A stretch of DNA of 64,000 nucleotides from Bacteroidia bacterium (GTDB lineage: Bacteria; Bacteroidota; Bacteroidia; Cytophagales; Cyclobacteriaceae). The notes beneath the pieces were generated by a model, which worked only from the letters and a program-made list of their open reading frames with translations, was not told the origin of the DNA and searched no databases. A program made the translations under genes and the position numbers. How positions within the stretch are numbered: position 1 is the first letter of the stretch; every line of letters starts with the position of its first letter. This document shows, piece by piece, positions 9,664-17,028 of the stretch. Where the stretch lies: the NCBI GenBank assembly GCA_030425425.1, contig JAUIAO010000024.1:1-64000 (forward strand), written 5' to 3'.

Positions 9664-11695
9664 CCAATGTCAGTTTCAGCTTTTCAGCTATGTTTTCGGC
9701 TGTAATTTCCTGGAGTTGATATCTCATACTACCTATGAAATCATTCTGGTCTTCTACTGCCATCTTAGGAGCTTCTTCTACCTGCGTAAAAAACCCATCC
9801 CCAAGCACCAATCGAATTTTTCCATAATCATTGTAGAAATACTCTTTGAGCAATGGAATGATGTTTTTGTTAAAGGTCTCTGCTAACTCCAGCTTGCTAA
9901 AAACATTCATTAGATAACTATGACCTATCTGATGATCCTCATCCTTTAGATACTTGATTCTTCCATTAATTACCTCAAGCAATTCTTTAAAATTGATCCC
10001 ACCTTCGAATTGGACCAACGTTCTCATGGTTTCTTTAAAAGTATCAAAGCTAGCCTCAGATCCCAGACTATCCCCAAAACCAACATAAGCTTGCTCATTT
10101 ACAATGGTAAGCCCCAACATCTCCCACAAATCAATTTCATGTTTTCTATAACTATCAATGCTGCCACCATATTTTCCATACATCTTAATCCAGTAGAAAT
10201 ACAAGACGCGTAAGGGTTCTACTAAATCTGGATTAGGCATCATCTCTTGAAAGTGAAACCTACGTCTTAGAGCTACATCTAAAGCCTCAACACTACGATC
10301 AGCTGTGTTCATCGTGCCGATTATATACAAGTTAGATGGTACGCTGAATGGATCGCCACTATATGGCAAGGTGATTTCAATGGTTTCCTTCATTCCTGCC
10401 CTCTTATCAACTTCAATCAAAGTAATCAATTCACCAAAAATTTGGGAAACATTACCTCTATTGATTTCATCAATAATCAATACATGAGGTTTAATAGTGT
10501 TTTCTATATCATTCGGATTATATTCATAGTTCTTCTCCAAATAGCGATATATTCCTTTGAATGGTTTTGCCCATTTACCACCGAATTTATTTTTCTGACT
10601 GGCAATGTAAGCAAGACTTTTTCGCCTGATTGTGCTTAAATCAACTTCACCAGCAACATCTAAGTCTTCACCGTTTTGAAGAAGAGTGATATTAAATGAC
10701 TTGCCCCCTTCCAAATCAATTTCAATTGTTGTTTTATCCTTCAGGTCTGAAACTAGCTTTTCATAGGCTTCTGAAAAAGACCTGTTCTTTTTGGAACTAG
10801 CAACTTTGCACAACTCCTTGAAAATACCATCCTTAATTTCATATGTGATAGTTCCTGATTTTGTTTCTGGCTTTAACCCCTCAATAAAATCCTCATAACT
10901 CAAACTCTGATGAAAAGTAGTAAAGACTATCTGGCCATTTTTTAAATATTCATCAAACCGCTTTTTTAGGTCAGATCTATTTTCTGTTTGCAATTCAGCT
11001 TCAGATTTGCCTTCAATAATAGCCAAGGCTTTGTTAATTGTATGATATGTCTTCCCTGTACCAGGAGGGCCATAAAGGATTTGATTTAGAGAATTTGTAT
11101 TTACCATAACATTAGAAATATTGGACAGATCATCAGAATTATTGCTCATTTTTGCTTTTATTCCCTTGATCTTTTCCAGGGACTTATTCATTAATTCATC
11201 GGTCAGCTCTAGTTGATCCTTCAGCCCATGATCAAGCATCACTTCATCCATTTTAGGCTTATAGTCGCTATAAAATTGATCTATTATAGCAAATACGTCT
11301 TGATCCTTTGGAAAATCTCTTTTGAATTTTGTTTCTTCTTGCTTCTCAAAACCGCCAATTTTTTCAATGAAGTCTTTATAAAATTCAATAATATCTTTAT
11401 TCTTTTCACCTTTCCAGACTACTTCGATATAACTCCTTGCTTGGCCATCGTTATCAATCCAAACAACCAAACCAACACTTCTCGTTTTATTTACTCCACC
11501 ACTTCTATTATAAATTCCAATAAATATATATCCTTCATTTCCTTGAAACCATTGACCCGAACTTAGCCTGTTCTTATTATCTCTTTGGCGTACCCAAAAT
11601 CTCACATTAGAATCAGTTTTTCGCTTTTCAATCAAATAATTTAGAATGCGATCTGACCATACTTTAATGTCACCATTAGGACTTGTATCTTTCAT
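9656..11695 (-). CDS. mcrB: McrB-type AAA+ GTPase with an N-terminal recognition region
   Basis: 679 residues. The N-terminal 190 or so residues form a variable region that in this family reads the modified DNA; it resembles a DUF3578-like (MrcB-type) domain, though I am less sure of that. The AAA+ motor follows: Walker A GPPGTGKT near 208, the segment TFHQSLSYEDFIEG, Walker B LIIDEINR near 402, and the McrB signature GTMNTADRS near 460, followed by the arginine-rich ALRRRF. GTP-driven translocation is known for the family. It is the first gene of mcrB-mcrC-nuclease on the minus strand, about 75 bp downstream of the reverse transcriptase gene. All motifs look intact. Confidence 0.92.
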   Translation of the reverse strand: MKDTSPNGDIKVWSDRILNYLIEKRKTDSNVRFWVRQRDNKNRLSSGQWFQGNEGYIFIGIYNRSGGVNKTRSVGLVVWIDNDGQARSYIEVVWKGEKNKDIIEFYKDFIEKIGGFEKQEETKFKRDFPKDQDVFAIIDQFYSDYKPKMDEVMLDHGLKDQLELTDELMNKSLEKIKGIKAKMSNNSDDLSNISNVMVNTNSLNQILYGPPGTGKTYHTINKALAIIEGKSEAELQTENRSDLKKRFDEYLKNGQIVFTTFHQSLSYEDFIEGLKPETKSGTITYEIKDGIFKELCKVASSKKNRSFSEAYEKLVSDLKDKTTIEIDLEGGKSFNITLLQNGEDLDVAGEVDLSTIRRKSLAYIASQKNKFGGKWAKPFKGIYRYLEKNYEYNPNDIENTIKPHVLIIDEINRGNVSQIFGELITLIEVDKRAGMKETIEITLPYSGDPFSVPSNLYIIGTMNTADRSVEALDVALRRRFHFQEMMPNPDLVEPLRVLYFYWIKMYGKYGGSIDSYRKHEIDLWEMLGLTIVNEQAYVGFGDSLGSEASFDTFKETMRTLVQFEGGINFKELLEVINGRIKYLKDEDHQIGHSYLMNVFSKLELAETFNKNIIPLLKEYFYNDYGKIRLVLGDGFFTQVEEAPKMAVEDQNDFIGSMRYQLQEITAENIAEKLKLTLGV

Positions 11696-11770
11696 ATTGG
11701 ATTGGGTTTTAAAACACAGGATTATTTTGATGGCAGATGATTTGTATAGATTTTTCCATTGCTGCTTGTT

Positions 11771-13327
11771 TTAGCTTTTCAATAAACCATTCAGTTTCTT
11801 CCAGTGCTGCTTCGTCTGAGAATTGATCCTATTCTTTCTCATTGTTCCAGCCGCTTTAGTAGTATATGCAAGGAAATTCCCCCAATCATATCGATCTGTT
11901 TTCACAAAACCATTTTTTGATTTATCATGAATCCATATGCGTTTTCTATTAGCTCCTTTGTAGGAATATTTATTCAGGATTCTCCTCTTAAACAGCTCTC
12001 CATGATTAGGCCCAGACATAGCTGCATATCGTTTTGATCTTGCCACAGTCTTCTTCATCTTTCGATAATAACTAGACAAACTACCTGGTTTCAACCTACT
12101 TATAACTCCATCGAACTCAAACCCCAGATATACAAGTTTCTTATTTGAATTGATGAAACCACTTTCAAATTCTTGTTCACAGGATAATAGCTCTGCTTGT
12201 TTCTTAAAATGAAATATCTGTGTTTTTGATTTTTGGATTCTTAGGTTAACCTTATCAATTTCATCATGAAATAGTTCGATAATTCTATCTTTTTCTTGAA
12301 ATGGGCAGATTACTATCATATCATCTGAATACCGACGATATATACCTCCCACATCATTTAAAGCATTATTTATGGATTTATCAAAATCTAACAAATATGC
12401 ATTGGCCAGTACAGCGCTTATCGGTGTTCCTTGTGGAATACCATAGTTTCGAATCTTTTTGTTACCATCTTTATCCAACAGAATTTCACTTTTCTCATTT
12501 CTTGCATATTTCGCATGTTTGACCAGTTTATTCTTATTTCTAAGAAACTCCTCTTTCGTACAGAAGGCCACTACTTCTTCTTTTTTAAGGTACTTTATTT
12601 TTGAAACTCTCTTTTTCCGAGGATCTTTTAGTTTCCCAATAGAATCTCTCTGTTGAACAATTAGCTGATTCTGAAAGAGCTTAAAAATATCGATAAGATC
12701 AATGTATGAAAATCTGGAAAGGCTTTTATAGACATTAAAATGATCCTTAGGCAATCTATCTTCAGAATCAACCAATTGAGACCAGGAAGCAAGGAGTTTG
12801 TTATGGTCTAATTCATCGAAGAAACTCTTTATATCAAAAGTGATTACTAAGAAATGTTCTTTGGGATAATTTCTAATGTATTCAAAAACTTCATTGGCAA
12901 AATCAATATTACACTTATTTTGACCATTAGGGATATTGGGGTTAATTGGGATGGCTCTATATGCCAGAACCACGTCTCCCAAATTTTCAATTTTTAGTTT
13001 CTTTTCATACTCCTTATTTAGCTTTTCCGCATAGTAGCTATAAACCAGAGAATCTAAATGACCTGCGTAGTATAAATCTCGCGTTTTGGAATCTGACTTC
13101 CTTAATACTTTATCATTGGTTTTAATTGAGTGACCAGTTTTTTCATCATAAGTCTTTCTAAATTTCCTAACCTTCTTGACTTTATGAATAAATGGCAGAA
13201 ATGCATGTTTGGCTACCTTATCTGGATTGGAAACATATTTCTCTATCCACATTTGTCTTTCCTTAGGTAAAATCCTTCTATCAATGTGTGGATATTTTTT
13301 AAGCCGAAACCAGTCCTTTTTTTTCAT
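11771..13327 (-). CDS. drt2: DRT2-like antiviral reverse transcriptase (unknown-group class)
   Basis: 518 residues from the ATG at 13327; an upstream in-frame TTG at 13363 falls inside the RNA helix described below and is rejected. Reverse transcriptase motifs are in order: FDIKSFFDELDH (about 161-172), GIPQGTPISAVLANAYLL (about 295-313) and the catalytic YSDD near 333, then a basic thumb-like region. The N-terminal pattern (W-F-x-x-K-x-Y-P-H, then HAFLPFI, then YYAGHLDSLVYSYYAEKL) is what I recall for DRT2/UG2 enzymes. No maturase, HNH or integrase domain is present, and no retron VTG motif was seen. In known DRT2 systems the enzyme copies an upstream non-coding RNA by rolling circle, and the product gene arrests growth on phage infection. 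A matching RNA lies directly upstream. The subtype is recognition plus context, not a search result. Confidence 0.8.
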   Translation of the reverse strand: MKKKDWFRLKKYPHIDRRILPKERQMWIEKYVSNPDKVAKHAFLPFIHKVKKVRKFRKTYDEKTGHSIKTNDKVLRKSDSKTRDLYYAGHLDSLVYSYYAEKLNKEYEKKLKIENLGDVVLAYRAIPINPNIPNGQNKCNIDFANEVFEYIRNYPKEHFLVITFDIKSFFDELDHNKLLASWSQLVDSEDRLPKDHFNVYKSLSRFSYIDLIDIFKLFQNQLIVQQRDSIGKLKDPRKKRVSKIKYLKKEEVVAFCTKEEFLRNKNKLVKHAKYARNEKSEILLDKDGNKKIRNYGIPQGTPISAVLANAYLLDFDKSINNALNDVGGIYRRYSDDMIVICPFQEKDRIIELFHDEIDKVNLRIQKSKTQIFHFKKQAELLSCEQEFESGFINSNKKLVYLGFEFDGVISRLKPGSLSSYYRKMKKTVARSKRYAAMSGPNHGELFKRRILNKYSYKGANRKRIWIHDKSKNGFVKTDRYDWGNFLAYTTKAAGTMRKNRINSQTKQHWKKLNGLLKS

Positions 13328-13345
13328 TATTATAAGTCCAAAAAA

Positions 13346-13668
13346 GAATGAATGAGGAGCCAACTACGAGGCATTGCTTTTATTCCATAAGGAATGAAGT
13401 ATGCATGCAACTTTGATGTTCCTGAGAACATCGCCCCAATTCAAGTCGGGTAAATAGTTGTACTATATTTAAACCATAATCTAAAGACCATGATATATAC
13501 AGTAGTAGAGTCCATTGCCTTGCTTCTTATAAGCAAATTGGCATTATATTGGCAATCAGAAGAAATAATTCAACTGATAGCTTGGATAATTGAAATGACT
13601 CTTCCCTAATAGTTTTTCATATTAGGCAAATCCATAAAACGCTATACTTCGGCTCTCCTCATTCATCC
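13346..13668 (-). ncRNA. Candidate DRT2-type template RNA upstream of the reverse transcriptase
   Basis: On the minus strand the 5' arm (13668-13651) and 3' arm (13361-13346, GGCTCCTCATTCATTC) pair over 16 bp with one 2-nt bulge and one G-U pair, closing an RNA of about 323 nt. Inside are further stems: GATGTTC/GAACATC with a 4-nt loop (13415-13432), ATTCC/GGAAT (13382-13395), TTGCTT/AAGCAA (13520-13536) and ATTGCC/GGCAAT (13514-13556). The 3' arm ends 18 bp before the reverse transcriptase ATG. Position, length and closed ends match the template RNA of DRT2 systems. Stop-free frames in its centre are listed as findings. Transcription has not been shown. Confidence 0.72.
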
Positions 13669-13672
13669 AAGA

Positions 13673-13680
13673 CTAATATA
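13673..13680 (-). promoter_or_regulatory. Possible -7 box for the non-coding RNA
   Basis: TATATTAG on the minus strand resembles the Bacteroidota -7 consensus TAnnTTTG with one mismatch. It sits about 5 bp before the predicted RNA 5' end at 13668. No clear -33 TTG is visible at the right distance, so this is a weak call. Confidence 0.35.
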
Positions 13681-13775
13681 AGATGTTTTTCCGCTTTATA
13701 CTAATTTAAATTTATATCACTTATAATTAGTTAAATTTTAAAGCTAAGCTGGCACATAAACAGCAACTTTTTCAT

Positions 13776-13945
13776 TCACAAATCCACTCTCACTTCCCCT
13801 TTACTTGCAAAAATGATTTTCTTGCCATCTCGAAATTCAAATTCATCACGTCTTTCATTATGCTTCGTGAAACTCCTTCCGAAGATTGACCTGGTTTTGA
13901 CCTAACTCTATCACCTGATTTAATTACATATTTTTTAATTTTCAA
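13776..13945 (-). pseudogene. Small frameshifted gene directly after hsdS
   Basis: Three bases after the hsdS stop a TTG begins the frame LKIKKYVIKSGDRVRSKPGQ, then SSEGV. The sensible continuation is in another frame (TKHNERRDEFEFRDGKKIIF, then ASKGEVRVDL and a stop at 13776). Joining them would give a protein of about 56 residues, probably a small beta-barrel-like protein. One base seems to be missing near 13860-13870. No ATG is present. It would be the last gene of the hsd operon. The alternative is that the first frame is real and ends in a short basic tail (stop near 13797). Confidence 0.5.
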
Positions 13946-13948
13946 AAG

Positions 13949-15520
13949 CTAGGAAGTTTTAGTTTCCTTCTTTTGAACAACTTTAGACTTACGCTTCTTC
14001 GGTTTACCTTTCACCTTCTTCTCCCGAGCTTCCCTCTCCTCCTTTATCCTCTCCAACAACACCTCTGCTGGCTCATCCTCAGGATCCTGCTCCACCAGCT
14101 CCCCACGGAAGGCCTTCGCCAGGATGGCTTGGGGGAGTTTATCTACTTTTTCTTTGAGAGATGTGTACTGCGCTTCTACCCGATCAGCGATAGCAAAAAG
14201 CTCCTCCACCCGACGAACAATTTCTTGTTGTTCTACTAATGAAGGAATGGGAATTGGAAAAGATTTGAACATTGTCAAATCAATTCTTAAGCGGGTCATT
14301 CCAAAAGAAATTTCCGAAATAATTTCCTTGCATGCTCTTGAATTAAAATAATAGGCAGCAAACTCTGGAAGTATAAAATGCTCATTATAATCAGCTTTCA
14401 TTACATCAGGAGTTACCATTGATACTCCTGCATCCTTCGGATAAATAGCAGCATCACCTGGAGGATCACCTAACTTAGTAATCAACATTTCTCCTCCATA
14501 AATAGAATACACTTGATGTAATTCTTTCCAAACAGTCGGCTCCATGTAATTAGGCTTCTCCTGATTGAAATTAAAAGGTTTTACATGCCTTAAGAATATG
14601 ATTGGAACTCCTGAATCTCTAAAGTCTTTAGCTTTAAATATTGTTCCAAAGGGACCTGCACAAATTGCATTCCCGCCATCTTTTACCAAGTAGTAATTTG
14701 GAATCCATTTCCAATAATCCGGAACTTCAAATAGGACTTCATTTGAAATTCCCTTCTGTCCTCGAACTTTGACAGGTTTTTTCTTACTTAAATGAAACTT
14801 CTCTAATTCTTGGTAAAACTTCCTAAACTCTTCAATGTCTTTTGTCTTCCGCCACTCCTCAGTCAACTTCCCTGTCACGGCCTGGGTGAGGACTTGCTGG
14901 CGGAAGTTTTTCAATAGCTCGGGGATGCGATGGAGCTTGTCTTTGATCACGTCCAGACTAGCAAAAAGCGCATCCAGCTTCTCCACAATCCGCTCCTGTT
15001 CCGCTAATGGGGGAAGAGGGATTGATATTTTAGAGTATTCTTTAAATTTTAAATTTCGTAGGTTATTACTACCGCCTTGATAATTAATCACTTCTCCTGA
15101 CAAATAAAATTGCCTTAGATATTGATTAATAAATGCTTTATTAACCTCATTGGAAAGTCTTACCAGCCTGAAAAAGTTAGTACAAACTTTAGGTACGTCT
15201 GGCTCTTGGGCTAATACATCTTGGTCAATAATGAGGGTTCTTCCGACTGGTTGATCAGGTCCTCCACCCGATATTTCAACAAGGATATCTCCAATCATAA
15301 GAGTTCTTTTTTCAAGACTACTATTCTTAATCAGTCTTTTTGCAGCTGTCTTCCCCTTTTCTTTAGTCCAGTTCTTTATCTCACTCCCTCGAATACAGAA
15401 TGCTTCTGCGTAATCTGGATCATTAAAACTTTTAGGATCCTTACCCCAATCACCTCCGATTACGAAATTGAACAACTCGTCAAACTCTACCAATATCCAC
15501 CCTTTTGGTAATTCTCTCAT
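13949..15520 (-). CDS. hsdS: Type I restriction-modification specificity subunit HsdS
   Basis: 523 residues with the two-target-recognition-domain plan of HsdS. The first recognition domain is about 1-160, followed by conserved region ISIPLPPLAEQERIVEKLDA (about 164-185) and a helical spacer. The second recognition domain is about 260-420, followed by the repeat of the conserved region (IPIPSLVEQQEIVRRVEELF). A lysine-rich tail ends the protein. In the complex each recognition domain reads one half of a split DNA site while the helices set its spacing. The start ATG overlaps the hsdM stop by 4 bp (ATGA). Its stop is followed at once by a frameshifted small gene. Confidence 0.92.
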   Translation of the reverse strand: MRELPKGWILVEFDELFNFVIGGDWGKDPKSFNDPDYAEAFCIRGSEIKNWTKEKGKTAAKRLIKNSSLEKRTLMIGDILVEISGGGPDQPVGRTLIIDQDVLAQEPDVPKVCTNFFRLVRLSNEVNKAFINQYLRQFYLSGEVINYQGGSNNLRNLKFKEYSKISIPLPPLAEQERIVEKLDALFASLDVIKDKLHRIPELLKNFRQQVLTQAVTGKLTEEWRKTKDIEEFRKFYQELEKFHLSKKKPVKVRGQKGISNEVLFEVPDYWKWIPNYYLVKDGGNAICAGPFGTIFKAKDFRDSGVPIIFLRHVKPFNFNQEKPNYMEPTVWKELHQVYSIYGGEMLITKLGDPPGDAAIYPKDAGVSMVTPDVMKADYNEHFILPEFAAYYFNSRACKEIISEISFGMTRLRIDLTMFKSFPIPIPSLVEQQEIVRRVEELFAIADRVEAQYTSLKEKVDKLPQAILAKAFRGELVEQDPEDEPAEVLLERIKEEREAREKKVKGKPKKRKSKVVQKKETKTS

Positions 15521-16974
15521 ACCAGCAGCTTCATCATGTTGTCCAGCTCCGCTTGGATGGCTTTGAGCTCTTTAGCCGCTTCTTTTACCAGATCCACTGG
15601 TTCGCCCAGGTCTTCTTCTTTGCTATTGTTGCTTTCTGTCAGCAGTCCAAGATCAAGTGAATCGTTCTTAGCAGCGATCTCTTCTCTAGTATAGCGCTTA
15701 AAGCGCATATCCCCGACTGCTGATCGTAGTTCATCATTAATTTCTCCATCATACTTTTGCTTTACTTCATCTATGGAGATTCCTCCGGTATAGGCTTTCA
15801 CAAAGTCGGTAAAAGCAGCCCTTGTAAACGGAGTACGCTTGCCCCAGCTCGGCACATCCGTCCGCATATCATAGATCCACACGCGCTGCGTGTTTTGCGT
15901 TTCTGTTTTGCCACGGGAGAAGAATAGTACGTTGGTTTTCACTCCGGCGGCATAGAAAATACCTGTAGGCAGTCGCAGGATGGTGTGCAGGTCGCATTTG
16001 TCCATCAGGTCACGGCGAATTTTCTGACCATCCCCATCTTCAAACAACACATTATCAGGCAACACCACGGCTGCCCTGGCTCCTCCTCGTTTGTGTAGGG
16101 AACGATAGATATGTTGTAGAAAATTAAGTTGTTTGTTACTGCTCAGAAAGGTCAAATCATCTCTGGTCGGTCGCTCCCCTCCTTTCTTCGTCCCGAAAGG
16201 TGGATTGGCCAATACACCATCGAAGTTCTTGAAACTCTTTCCTTCCTCTGAGAGGGTATCTGCCAGCCGGATGTCACTATCCAGGCCGTGGAGCTTGGCA
16301 TTCATGAGGGCCAGTCGGTGGGCATCTTGTACCAGTTCACAACCACTGAGTGCTTTCTTCCGTTGGAAGTCCACATCTACTTCCGGCGCAAAATAGTCGT
16401 CATGCTTTGCCCGCAAATACGCATCTATGGCAATCATGAACCCGAACGTACCCGCAGCGGGATCGTTCCATCGCTCACCCAGTCGCGGCACCATCAAGTC
16501 CACCATCACATTAATCAACGGACGTGGCGTGAAGTACTGACCGGCACCACTCTTTTTCTCACCGGCATTTTTCTCCAGCAATTCCTCATAGATCGTCGCA
16601 ATCTTATCCTGCTCCACTTCGTCGTACCAGTCAATCGCATCTAGGCTGGTCACAAGTGTTTTCAAGTTCACAGGCTTGCGCAAGGTGGAACTGGCATTGG
16701 TATAGATCTCTACAATGGTCGGGTTCTTGGCTTTGGTCGCAATGTTGGCCAGTAAATCCCGATAAGTATCAAAAAGTTCTTTGTTGTCGGGGATGGCTTT
16801 GAGCTTGCTCCACTGGTATTCTTCGGGTATTTCACTCTCAAAATCCTTCACCTCAGACAATCTAAGGAAGAGCAGGTAAGTAAGCTCATTGAGGTACTGG
16901 TGATAGGTCACTCCATCGTCGCGAAGGACGTTACAGAGGTTCCACAGTTTATTGGCTATTTCTTCAGCGCTCAT
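15517..16974 (-). CDS. hsdM: Type I restriction-modification DNA methyltransferase HsdM
   Basis: 485 residues. After the helical HsdM N-terminal domain comes the adenine methyltransferase fold, with S-adenosylmethionine-binding motif DPAAGTFGFM near 170 and catalytic NPPFG near 255. A C-terminal coiled-coil region contacts HsdS. It methylates adenine in the host copy of the target site and forms the core of the restriction complex. Translation of hsdS is coupled to it. Upstream lies the lipoprotein gene that separates it from hsdR, with a gap of about 54 bp. All key motifs are present. Confidence 0.94.
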   Translation of the reverse strand: MSAEEIANKLWNLCNVLRDDGVTYHQYLNELTYLLFLRLSEVKDFESEIPEEYQWSKLKAIPDNKELFDTYRDLLANIATKAKNPTIVEIYTNASSTLRKPVNLKTLVTSLDAIDWYDEVEQDKIATIYEELLEKNAGEKKSGAGQYFTPRPLINVMVDLMVPRLGERWNDPAAGTFGFMIAIDAYLRAKHDDYFAPEVDVDFQRKKALSGCELVQDAHRLALMNAKLHGLDSDIRLADTLSEEGKSFKNFDGVLANPPFGTKKGGERPTRDDLTFLSSNKQLNFLQHIYRSLHKRGGARAAVVLPDNVLFEDGDGQKIRRDLMDKCDLHTILRLPTGIFYAAGVKTNVLFFSRGKTETQNTQRVWIYDMRTDVPSWGKRTPFTRAAFTDFVKAYTGGISIDEVKQKYDGEINDELRSAVGDMRFKRYTREEIAAKNDSLDLGLLTESNNSKEEDLGEPVDLVKEAAKELKAIQAELDNMMKLLV

Positions 16975-17028
16975 TTTTGTTTCTAATTATCTTCTTCGTT
17001 CTGATTTTCCTGATCACCTTCTTCAGGC

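Noticed and set aside
11771-13327. Retron or group II intron reverse transcriptase
   Set aside because: No retron VTG motif, no msr-msd type RNA, no maturase or HNH domain and no domain V-like RNA were seen; the N-terminal pattern and the closed upstream RNA fit DRT2 better.
13328-13363. Longer start of the reverse transcriptase at TTG 13363
   Set aside because: The extra 12 residues are encoded by the 3' arm of the RNA helix, and the ATG at 13327 begins the conserved W-F-x-x-K-x-Y-P-H region.
13438-13573. The 7-bp direct repeat TTGAATT, 129 nt apart, as template-jump borders
   Set aside because: Although 129 is a multiple of three, the unit contains in-frame stops in all three sense frames and in the best antisense frame (TAA at 13451).
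15221-16644. Plus-strand ORFs within hsdS and hsdM
   Set aside because: They lie antisense to well-supported methylase and specificity genes and show no recognisable domains.
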